A DNA stretch of 35,359 nt from Cudoniella acicularis (lineage: Eukaryota; Ascomycota; Leotiomycetes; Helotiales; Helotiaceae), in NCBI GenBank assembly GCA_013054445.1, contig JAAMPI010000489.1:1-35359 (forward strand), given 5' to 3'. This document shows, in pieces, positions 11,181-20,561 of this stretch. The translations under genes and the position numbers were made by a program. Below the pieces are notes generated by a model. It was not told where the DNA came from and did not search any database. It saw nothing but the letters and a program-made list of their open reading frames with translations. Each line of letters opens with the position of its first letter. The first letter of the stretch is position 1.

Positions 11181-11723
11181 ATACAATACTCAATCACCGC
11201 CGCCATCGTTTTCGCTCTCGGTTCTAATATCGCTTACTATAGTCCGTTAATTGTCCGACAATCTAATCCTCCGACGCTCTAGGACATTATAGACGCTCAG
11301 AACCAATAGGCGTCAGATACTAGCAAAGTTTCGCAATTTCTTTCAGTTATAGAGTCGCTTAACTCAGGAGACTTAGTTTCTCAAGCAGCAACTATACTTG
11401 CAAACGAGAAGGATAAACTGAACTATAAGGCTATCCTCGATAACCAGTTTATATTCGTCTCTAACCCCGATAAAAATGTCTAGTAAGCAAACAATATGCT
11501 TGTCGACCAAGGCATATTTATAGTTGTTGTTAATGGATTGTAGGGTCTAGTAGATAACGGTGTAAACATGTCACCAAGTGATGTCTCCGCCGCTATTTAG
11601 TCTATCAACGTAGATAGATGTTCACTCGTCCTTCCTTCGATTGATACCTACTTCTAAGCATCTGGAAATCTTCTTAATAACGGTGCCACTCTCCTCGCTA
11701 ACAGACCTGATAACTGCCTATAA
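11181..11723 (+). pseudogene. Secreted protein, ~180 codons, RIP-inactivated without indels
   Basis: The frame runs from ATA 11181 (probably a mutated ATG) to TAA at 11721-11723 with seven internal stops, five TAG and two TAA, no TGA and no frameshift. The N-terminus QYSITAAIVFALGSNIAYYS resembles a signal peptide. The remainder is an Ala/Asn/Ser-rich helical protein (SQFLSVIESLNSGDLVSQAA, NMSPSDVSAAI) with two Cys near the C-terminus. It looks like a fungal extracellular protein similar in style to hydrophobic-surface-binding or galactomannoprotein-type helical proteins, but I cannot place it in a family. Confidence 0.65.
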
Positions 11724-13780
11724 TAAGAGCATAAAAATTGAGGGACTACGCGGAAGGCTAGCAATTGAGTATAGGAATAGGCCTGGATTATCTACTTGCT
11801 TGAATATAGGCAGGTAGTTGAATTATTTATATTTTTTTACGGGCAGGATTAGACTATTATATAGTCATCTTCAAATGGCTTTAAAGTGTCACTTTACTTC
11901 GTATACTTAGAAAATTAGTATAGGTTTTCAGAAGGGCAATTTTTATTACTATATACTCTTTCGGTTATATTTTAAAAGTATAAGCTATTCTTATATTTTT
12001 AGTATTAAACTTATAATCTATATAAACTTCTCAAGTTATAATATCTTCTATTATAGCTCGGTCAGTCGTAGTCATATATGGTTCTAAAAGAAGAACCGTG
12101 CTTAAAACAATCTAGAATTGGCGCCTTCTATTTAAACGTTATAGAACTAAAGTTGGCTCCTAGAAGACTGCTTCAAGCATGTTATCCGTAAATCTAATTC
12201 TAGGTACCGTTATAATTATAACAATAGGCATCGTATAATACGAAAATATGTGAGAATATTTCGGTAAGTTGCTAATTAGTATAAGGATAAGCGATTTACT
12301 CTTTAGGTATATTAAAATATACTACTTCTAGAACAATCTACTATAATTATACTATTTTTGTAACTCTCGTTAAAGCGTTTGATTAGTAGCCTTAAACCGG
12401 CTCTATTCTCGCTTAATATCCTGTCGAAGTCTGAGTGCTATCTACCGAATACCTAATCAAGTAGGAAGGGTATAAAGAGAGTACTTGGGAAGGGCCATCT
12501 GATATAGATCCGGTTGTTATTCAGGTCTACTAGGACGCAAAGAGCTTAGCTTGAAGTCACTACTTTAATAAGGCTCAAAGTAGTTGATCAACTGGCTTCT
12601 TATATTATTCCTTAATCAAAACAATAAAAGTAATCTATCTATCACCTCTCCTGGCCCTATGACTCCGCCAGTCATTGAGTTCCACACCGCCAGACCGAGT
12701 ACAGCTACGTCCTAAGACCCCTCACAACGTACTACGCTTTGTGTTGGCAGTGATTTTTTCTATATAGTCGCTAGGAGTATCTATATAGGGTGTTACGCCG
12801 TATAGAGAAGTTCGCTCGATATCTTACTCGCTATCGCTTCTAAGATTGGCCCTTTTCGATTCAGCGAAGCAACTATAAAAGATTATAAGGTTTTAACGTA
12901 CTTAAGATTCGGTTTAAATAATATTGATTCCTCTATAGCGGCTACTAGACTAGGTGGAAAGAGCGATAGAATTTCCTATATAAAGTGTATCATAGTTGTT
13001 AGTAAGCCCTTATAAAGTTAACATAGGCTTTCTAAGGATATTTCTAGATCCTTAAGTTTCTATAAAAAATCGTCTATAAGTGTTATTAAATCCTATAGAC
13101 TCGGTTAAAAGGTTAGTAGTATAGTCTAAGTCCGACTCTACCCTAAATCCTCTATGTTTACGGCTATAAATACGGAATTTGATTATAGTGCTAGAAGAAG
13201 CCTAACGTTTAGGAGTGACAGGTTCTATATACTCTAGTACGGATTTAACTAAAATTCTAAGTCTAGGGGAGGAAACGAGAAATCCGAGACCGCGGCCCCT
13301 CTCTCGTATATATTCTGGTCTAAATACCGTATAGGGTCGTTTGCGGTTAGGTCGTAGGTCCCGATAGAGTCGTCTTGAAGTTCCGTTTAGAATAAGGCAG
13401 GACGCTACGAACTCGTAAAGTTGTCGCTAAAGGAGTAAGGGACGTTACGTATGGTATATTTTACGCATTTTGATTTTGTCTCGTCGTACTATATAGTCAG
13501 AATTACGGATAGGCAATTAGCTCCTTCATTTACCTTAATTCTTCGAGCTTTATATTATACGTATCTACTACGAGCTTTTTTATAGGATTTTCTGACACGT
13601 ATGATTCCTGAATCTTATAAAATTTGTGTTAGGTAGTGGTTTTATTATAACGTAGTAGAAGAAGCATAACAAAGATTTAGTATAGTTAAATAGAAGGGAG
13701 CTCTAGAATTTAGCATAAACCTTTCAGCATATTCAATAAGGGGTTTATGTCTTATATAAGCAGATATACGCGAGAATTGA
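11724..13780. other. Degraded stretch, possible transposon remnant
   Basis: A plus-strand frame from about 12770 to 13770 is open apart from mostly TAG stops, but its translation is not recognisable, so no gene is assigned. At 13409-13448 the sequence TCGCTAAAGGAGTAAGGGAC followed by GTTACGT resembles the right terminus of the MITE at 4045-4424, including the TA directly after ACGT. No matching left end was found, so it may be a solitary end of a related element. Confidence 0.35.
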
Positions 13781-14284
13781 GGGAAATGGGGAGGTGAATG
13801 GAGGGGCAGCTGAATTGAGAAGAATTTAGGATGGGAGGGAGTGTCCTTTATAGAATTTACAAGAGGATGTTGGGAGAAACTTTAATTCAACCATGCGTGT
13901 GTCGTACCATTGCGGGTATGAAAGAAGCGGTCTCGGGACGGGTGGCGGGGCGAGATACCCGATTCCCAGACGCACTTCTTTCTGAGACAGCCGGGCAAGA
14001 TAGTTGGAATCGATGTTTGTCCCTCAAGACTTCTTTTAGTGGGGACCGGGGGACGGCTTTTTGGGTACGTTTCCGGTATGCTTGGAGTCTAAAAGAGGCC
14101 TTAGGTCCAAGAGCATCCAACCACCGTTGAGATAGTAGGATCAATACTAGAGAGAGGGGCGAAAGAAAAACCGTTACGTACATCCGTGATGACAAGAGAA
14201 TTATGCAGCCACAAGAAAATTTGATCCGGAACGGCACGGTTCCTGACCTTATGCCGGATATCTAAGATACGTAGAGTGGGGTCC
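13781..14284. other. Transition into non-RIP DNA, no gene assigned
   Basis: Base composition shifts here to balanced, G-rich sequence. Overlapping open frames exist on both strands at 13831-14237, but neither shows a recognisable motif or good codon pattern and they contradict each other, so neither is called as a gene. The stretch lies upstream of the permease and may be its distal promoter. Confidence 0.4.
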
Positions 14285-14355
14285 CGGGTGACTGACTCGT
14301 CACCCGCTACCCGCTATCAGTATCCGGGTCTCACCCGTGCCTGAGCATCTACCCG
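14285..14355. promoter_or_regulatory. Cluster of ACCCG/CGGGT motifs upstream of permease
   Basis: Six copies of ACCCG or its complement CGGGT lie within 71 bp. Four of them form two inverted pairs: CGGGTGAC-n6-GTCACCCG (14285-14306) and CGGGT-CTC-ACCCG (14325-14337). The cluster is about 290-360 bp upstream of the permease start codon. Inverted GC triplets are a usual form of fungal Zn2Cys6 binding sites, so an operator for the permease is a reasonable inference. No binding protein is identified. Confidence 0.45.
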
Positions 14356-14646
14356 TAGACCGTGGACCAAACAAAGATGCCCATACTGTCTTTGTAACCT
14401 TATCTTTTAATCATGCCTGCTGGAGATCAAGGAAACCTGAAAGTTCGGAATGATGAGGGCGGAATGCGAAAGAGCATTTTCGACAGGGGCTGCTGGCTGT
14501 GTATAGAAAGGAGAGAAAAACGAGGGACAATGCCAAAAGTGTCTCCTGAGTCGCCAGCATTGCCATTTCATCCCAGATTCAACTCGTGTATAACGACAAT
14601 TGTTCGAGTTCGAACTTTATTCCAACATTTCCATACAATATCCGCC

Positions 14647-16401
14647 ATGTCGATAGGCCCCGAATCCGTTGAAGCTGTGAAAATGGTCGACGAAAATGAC
14701 TTTGGAATATCCTCCCCAGACGAGAGAAGTGATAATGAAGCCATGAAGTCCGAGGGACAAGTCGAGGAGTTGAGGAGAGTCTTCTCGGTGTGGTCACTTG
14801 GCGCTCTATGTCTTGCATTGATGGCAACTTGGGAAGCAGTGACGAGTGTTGTTGCAGCGGCGTTGACGAATGGTGGAGCACCGTGTCTCTTCTATAACTA
14901 GTAAGTCTGGCGTTACTATCCTAAACCAAGGTCTAATACTCGCAGTATAATTAGTTTTGTTGGCTCTATTGCGATTGTTTGCTCTCTGGCCGAGATTGCC
15001 TCCATATACCCAACAGCTGGAGGTAAGTACCAATTCTCCAGAAAGGAAAACAGAGCGCTGACCGTCTGTTAGGGCAATACCACTGGGTTGCGGTCCTGGC
15101 TCCCAAGAACCAACGAATCGTTGCTTCGTGGTTCACTGGATGGATTTCAATCGGAGGACAGATCGTCTTCACATCATCTGCTGCTTTTGCCGCAGGCCTA
15201 CAACTCCAGGCTATAATCACGATGAACCATCCCGACACCTACATTCCTCAGCGATGGCAGGGGATGCTGTTCTATTGGCTGGTCCTCGTATATGCGGCAA
15301 CTGTGAATATCTGGGGTTCAAGGGTTTTACCACACACAAACCTGGCAGCTGGTAAATTCAAGTCATGAATTGGGACGAACAATAACTAATAGAAAAAGGA
15401 ATCTTTCATGTCGCAGGCCTCATAGCCTTCATGGCAATCCTGGGTGCAATGGCACCTAAGCACGACGCGCATTATGTCTTTGTCGAGGTCAGCAATACAA
15501 GTGGATGGGAGAATAACGGAGTGTCCTGGCTCGTCGGAACTCTCAGCGCAGTGTATCCATTCCTTGGGTATGTGCAAATCCTATAATGATAAAGTAATTA
15601 GCTGACGACAACAGATACGATGCAGCTTGTCATATGGCGGAAGAAATGCCGCATCCTTCACGAAATGTTCCAATCGCAATGGTCAGCAGTGTAATCGTAA
15701 ATGGTATCATGGGACTTGGTTGGACAACGATGATTTTATTCTCCCTCGGCGACCTAAATGAACTCCTTACTTCACCAACGGGATTCCCATTCATTCAATT
15801 ATTCCTTAACGCTACGAAAAGCTCGGCTGGCGCAACAGTGATGGTAGTCGTCATATCGCTTACTGCGGTAGCTGCTAATGCAGCTGGCTTAACATCAACC
15901 TCACGCACCTACTGGGCGTTTGCCAGAGATTCCGCAGTGCCGTATTCGAAATATTTTGTGGAGGTAGACACAAAGTTGCAGGTCCCGGTACGTGCTATCA
16001 TGGTAGTGACAGTCCTTGAGATGCTACTTGGTTTGATATACTTGGGAAACAGTACCGCTTTCAATGCCGTCTTGTCAATGTCGGTGCTTGGAATGTATGC
16101 GTCTTACATCCTGCCGATTATTTACATGCTGCTGAATGGAAGAAAAAACCTCGAAAATGGCCAGTACGGTCCCTTCCAGCTAGGACGAATCATGGGCCCA
16201 ATAACAAACTTGATCGCCATCTGCTGGCTTGTAGTGGCCACCGTTTTCAGTACACTCCCAAGCGTTGAACCGGTCACTCCCCAGAATATGAATTATAGTA
16301 CAGTGGTTATGGCTGGTTGGTTGTTATTTGGTGGCGTATTTTTCTTTGGATTCGGGCGACGAGAATACACGGGACCGAGCACGGAAGTGATAAACAAATA
16401 A
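14647..16401 (+). CDS. APC-superfamily permease (GABA/choline/amino-acid type)
   Basis: This is a plasma-membrane or vacuolar uptake carrier for an amino acid, GABA, choline or related compound. The exons are 14647-14900, 14946-15022, 15073-15351, 15417-15567 and 15615-16401. They join to 515 codons, the family's usual length. Hallmarks are FSVWSLGALCLALMATWEAV in the first membrane segment, PTAGGQYHW near residue 110, and HMAEEMPHPSRNVP near residues 259-272, typical of the fungal amino-acid/choline transporter family, followed by repeated hydrophobic segments. All four introns begin GTAAGT, GTAAAT or GTATGT and end CAG or TAG. I chose ATG 14647 because homologues have short N-termini; an in-frame ATG at 14413 would add 78 atypical residues. 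It converges on the Zn2Cys6 gene. The substrate cannot be fixed from sequence. Confidence 0.88.
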
Positions 16402-16530
16402 AAAAAGTTGATTTCGGATATTGAAGTCCTGGGTCATTTTAAATAGGTTGGGTAGAAAAGTACTTTGGAAATTCAACTACTTCGCAACCAAAATAAAAAG
16501 TTGCAGGTTCAGGATGGTGATCGATGGGAA
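16402..16530. terminator. Convergent 3' region of permease and Zn2Cys6 gene
   Basis: These 129 bp between two stop codons must hold both 3' ends. A-rich stretches (AATAAAAAG-like at about 16491-16500, AAATAAAAAAAG at 16395-16406) could serve in polyadenylation. With so little space the transcripts probably overlap. Confidence 0.4.
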
Positions 16531-18616
16531 TTAGATGAATGCCGGTTTTTCCCCATATTGGCCGTCCAAGAGGTCTCGAAGCTCGACATCCCAGGCGAAA
16601 AATTGGTCCGTAGAGTCACCAAAGTCTCGGAGGAATGACCAGTCTTCGGGAGGTAGCGGAGCAGACTGAACGATATTTATGGCTCCGTTCGATGCTGCAT
16701 TATCAACAGGTTTCTGTTGCAGACTTGTCTGTCCCATGTTCGCTTGAGGAACCAATCCAGTTTCCTGGGAATTTGGCTCTTGTAAAGCACGAGGCAAATC
16801 GAACACTTTGGCATGTCAGTAAAGGTCATTCAGCGATTGAGGTATACTCACAATCATTTAGCAGTTGGTGTCGTGCGCCTGCACTCTTCCAACTCTTTCC
16901 TAGCACAGAGAGCCAATGAATGCAAAGCTTCAAGCGATGACGTGTTTCAGCAGCTGCACCAGCATCCGCTTGTTTAGAGTGATGAAGAAGTATGCTTGCA
17001 GCTATGAAGATGCTGAAAACCATATCACAAGGACCTCCTGGAAGTCGTTCAAGGTACTTTTCCAAGACAGTACAAATTTGGGTTGCAGCATCGAGGCATA
17101 TTTGGAATGGATCGGAAGAAGGCTCTGAAAACTTCAGATCCTTGCGCCATCTAGCAATGAATGGTCGGTGAAGCATAATTGTGCCAGTCCACATGATCTG
17201 AACGAAAACAGTTAGCATCTGAATCTCGAATCGATACTACATGGGCTACTTACGACATAATTGGTGATGGCAGCAGGAACAGAGGTCAACTCATCGCTCA
17301 TGTCCAATTTCAAGGCTGATGCATCCATATCTCTCTCCCACTCTTGCAGTTGGTTCCAAAGCTTCATCCTCGTACGATCTCCAGCAGCTTGGTCCTCACG
17401 AATGGCTTTCCTAGCAGACAAGCCGTAGATTTGCCGGTAAATACGTTCCATGATTATAGACAGAGATATGGTAGTATGAAGAGCTGACATGGTTCGCATC
17501 TTAATATTTCGAGTAGATGCAGGTGACTTTTGGTTATGCGAATTAAGCGGCATAAGGTCAAATTCATCGGACTCTGATATTTGTGGCCATGTGCAATCGG
17601 TTTCTTCATATCGCAAAACGATGGGTCGACCCATTTCGCCGGACAGCATCTTCTCCAGGATATACAAGTTCCACCAGAGTCTGGATCTTATCTCGCGTTC
17701 AGTGGGATCATCGGCCTCGAAGACTCGGTGGAGGTGTAATTCGATTGCCATTGCTGAGGCTAAGCCACAAAGCATAGCAGCCCGCTGATACTCCGCAACA
17801 CCATGTTGTTGCAAAGCCAATATGACAAGTACTTGACAAGTCGCAATTGATGGTTTGAGAGCAGTCACAGGCTGGCGGACATCCTTTGCGCTACCTCCCT
17901 GTTCAAGAAGGTTGAGTGCCTCTTCGAAGAAAACCTTAGGCTTTGGATAGGAAAGTGAGGCCTGGGATCCATTGGCGACATTCGGGCCGGAATATTGTGC
18001 TCTGTCAACGCATGAAGCAATTGCAAAGATTGCCATTACTAGAGGTGCTGGGATACCGGGTGATGGATAGGTGTAGTCGAGAGACGTGTAAAGAGGCTTG
18101 TATAGAAGAGGCCACATGGGATGTATCGAGTCGAAGTATGTTTGGAACAACCTCTTTGAGACTTCGGGAGCGATTGTAAGTCGGGTACGCGCTGGAGGTT
18201 GTCCCACGACATTGCTTCTCGGCTGATTGACGGGTACGAAATCGGCATTGTGTTGTGTCGAGATTGCCAGCAAAGATCGAGCCGTATCTTCTCGGGATAT
18301 GTCTGCGCTGGGTTCGTAGCTTTGGCCTTGGCCGATTCTTCTGTGATGGTATGTCCGTAAGCATATTTGTTGTCGGTTGCCTGACCCGCGCGTCGGTACG
18401 CGCCCGGGGAATAAGAACTCACCTTCTCTTCGACACTCCATAGGTGCATTCCTCGTTCCTCTTTTGACAAGGACTACATCTTGGGATTTCTCCGTCGCAC
18501 TGCGATGCATGTTAGACACTGGCAGATGCGCAGGACCTTGGGTTACGGACCTTGATCTTCTTCAAGCTGCAAAGCTTGCAGGCCTGCGACACGCGCTTTC
18601 GGGTAGGGGTCGACAT
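16531..18616 (-). CDS. Zn2Cys6 transcription factor with fungal_trans domain
   Basis: This is a nuclear regulator of 616 residues. The exons on the minus strand are 18616-18551, 18499-18423, 18340-17254, 17197-16852 and 16805-16531, totalling 617 codons with stop. The Zn2Cys6 cluster has Cys at 13, 16, 23, 30, 33 and 40 (CX2CX6CX6CX2CX6C), preceded by basic residues. Intron 1 falls exactly before Cys23. The middle region matches the fungal_trans (PF04082-like) pattern, including YFDSIHPMWPLLYKP and RLWWNLYILEKMLSGEMGRP. Intron 1 has the unusual donor GTCCGT; intron 3 has a perfect GCTAAC branch site. The gene ends 130 bp from the permease stop, tail to tail. Target genes are unknown; regulation of the permease is only an inference from proximity. 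Confidence 0.88.
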
Positions 18617-19562
18617 TTGTCCCAAGGACAACGAGGCGCGCAGGCAGGACAAACAGTATCAACTGAACGCTGATTGATTCGCAAATCTTTCGTATGGACC
18701 CCGATGTTGATGGAGGAAAGAAGGTGGGGTTTGGAATGGGGTTGAAGCCGTGGTTCGTGACGGGTATCAACAACACAGCCGGCTGCCGAAAATTAGCCGG
18801 CCCTCACATAAATTACGGAAGAAGGTACGCCGGTTCGGCGGTCTGACGTCCCACAGCATTAAAAATATCGTGTCACCACACACGGAACGCTTTAGGGAAA
18901 CTCCATCCGATGCCCGACGAATTATGTTCGTTTTCGCATTGCTACGGGGATTCTTGGATGTTTTTTCGGGTTCTCCGAAGATTCCGGCCTGACTTCGATC
19001 CGCTACTGGACCGCCAGCCACTCCGATTTCCCCGTGATCGAAGATGCGGTCTCGGTGCTCCCTCGGATATATGGGATCAGCTACGGAGGACGGTATTCCA
19101 CCCACATCAACACCACTCAAAATAACATGCCGCTCACACATTCGTCTTAATTGTACACAAGCTATTATCAAAGACCATCGTCGGCCCTAGATTTTTGTTA
19201 AAAGGCCTTCGTGGACCAACCACATTTGCCAACAATTAGCTTTTGTGAGGGGATGGGAGCCAAAGGAAATATTTTCAATTTATCACGATCCACGAGAAAT
19301 CTAAGCTTCTAGGGAAACTGTTAGAATCGAGGATGGGAAATTCCTCATCCTATCCCCGAGTCTCAAGAAAGTCGAAGAAAGAGCAACTGGCTCAAAATTC
19401 CATCCATTAAATACCTGTCTTTGTCACATCTGGGGGTCGTATCTCATAGTTATCTTCTTAGTTTCCTCGCTCCCATAACCCGTATCACTCATCATCATTC
19501 ATTAATTCTTATATTTTCTATATTTAGGGTAGAGCACGTCGGTCGCGATGATTGAAGCAGCT
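18617..19562. other. Promoter region of Zn2Cys6 gene, 3' flank of secreted-protein gene
   Basis: No gene is supported here. Open frames on both strands (about 18767-19171) overlap and show no motif. The part next to 18616 is the promoter of the Zn2Cys6 gene and holds GC-triplet palindromes listed separately. Confidence 0.5.
18777..18841. promoter_or_regulatory. CGG-type palindromes upstream of the Zn2Cys6 start
   Basis: AGCCGGCT (18777-18784, a perfect palindrome), AGCCGGCC (18795-18802) and CGCCG-GTT-CGGCG (18828-18840, inverted repeat) lie 160-225 bp upstream of the Zn2Cys6 start codon. Zn2Cys6 dimers typically contact paired CGG triplets, so self-regulation is plausible. This rests on motif shape only. 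Confidence 0.45.
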
Positions 19563-20561
19563 CTACCTTGGATCCATTGGTCCCCTTGTCCTTATCCCGA
19601 GCAAGAAGCAGGGCAGTTGAGCTTCCCCAAGAAATCCGAACGAGAGTGACACACATCCGGTTATAGAACCAACAGAAAGAGCCTTATATGGGGTGTTCCC
19701 ACAAGTGCCATCATTATACACGTTCAGTATGCACCCAGAAGCAGCACTCCCGCAGATGCCATCTTTGAATGAATGAAACGTGGCAGAATTATCGTCAAAA
19801 TCTTCGTAGCAGCTGCTAGGTTGGATATAAATTTGTTTAGGATTATCAGCGGTTTCGCAGTTGCTGTCCGTAAATATGTTCAATCCTGGTGTAGGGAGCA
19901 CTAGTTGAGCAGTGGCTGTAACAATATCCGACAATATTGCAGAAACGGTTGTGTATGAGATTGGTGTAGGAGCGTAAGTGGTAACAGGGACAGCGCCAAC
20001 ACACTTCACACGCATTAGCACTACGTTTCTCTTAAGTGAGAGATACAAGATGAAACCTCTTCCGAAGTAGGTGGAAAGGACAAAGAGAAAAGTTACTTAC
20101 GTAGCAGGCGCTGGAGTATGCGACTGCATTGGTGCAAGCGAAAACATATTCGGGGATAGCAGTAGGGATAACAAGTGCCTGACGAGCATCAAGCGCGTTG
20201 CCGAATACATGATCGCGGCGAGCTGGGTTCAGAACATATATTGTGGTAGTGGTAAAAGCTGTTTGTGTGTTAGTAATTGTGGCGACTCTGTCGAGAACTT
20301 AGTTGGAGAACAATCCCATAGTTGGAAACTTGGAATGGACGGACGATGTAGAGGGCGTGATTGTAGTCATGAGAAATGAGACGCAATCAGCAGTGCCATT
20401 TCGTTCTGGAAAGCTGGATCCGATAACAGCTGTTCAAACATTAGCAGAGATTTCTTGAGCAATCGCCAATACTTACCATGAAGACAATTATTATGATTAC
20501 AATCAGCCACAACTGAAGTAATAGCCAAAATGCCAATAGCTAGAGCGGACAAGAGTTGCAT
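19563..20561 (-). CDS. Cys-containing secreted protein, 265 aa
   Basis: The exons on the minus strand are 20561-20477, 20429-20345, 20287-20101 and 20003-19563, joining to 266 codons with stop. The first 19-20 residues (MQLLSALAIGILAITSVVA) are a clear signal peptide, so the protein is probably extracellular. The mature N-terminus DCNHNNCLHAVIGSSFPE and a nearby GTADCVSFL segment follow a pattern I have met in uncharacterised fungal secreted proteins. A Thr-rich linker (ATITNTQTAFTTTT), a Cys pair (SACYC) and a C-terminal region with regularly placed Cys follow, suggesting disulphides. Intron 2 (20288-20344) uses a GTCCGT donor; other donors leave the frame or meet stops. The C-terminus after SITGCVSL is less certain. 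Function is unknown. Confidence 0.72.

Larger units (their letters stand above)
1..13780. other. RIP-degraded A+T-rich block
   Basis: The block is rich in TA dinucleotides and poor in long open frames. Where a former coding frame can be followed (entries below), the interruptions are almost always TAG or TAA at places where CAG, CAA or TGG would fit, and some presumed ATG starts read ATA. This is the C-to-T at CpA signature (seen on either strand) of repeat-induced point mutation, a known ascomycete defence against duplicated DNA. The block also contains duplicated modules, as RIP requires. The change to ordinary coding sequence happens between about 13,780 and 14,250. Confidence 0.85.

Noticed and set aside
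13831..14237. Open frames on both strands
   Set aside because: Mutually exclusive, no motif, no splice structure; more likely permease upstream region.
14413..14646. 78-residue N-terminal extension of the permease from an upstream in-frame ATG
   Set aside because: The extension is unlike permease N-termini, which begin shortly before the acidic segment seen from 14647; probably 5' UTR.
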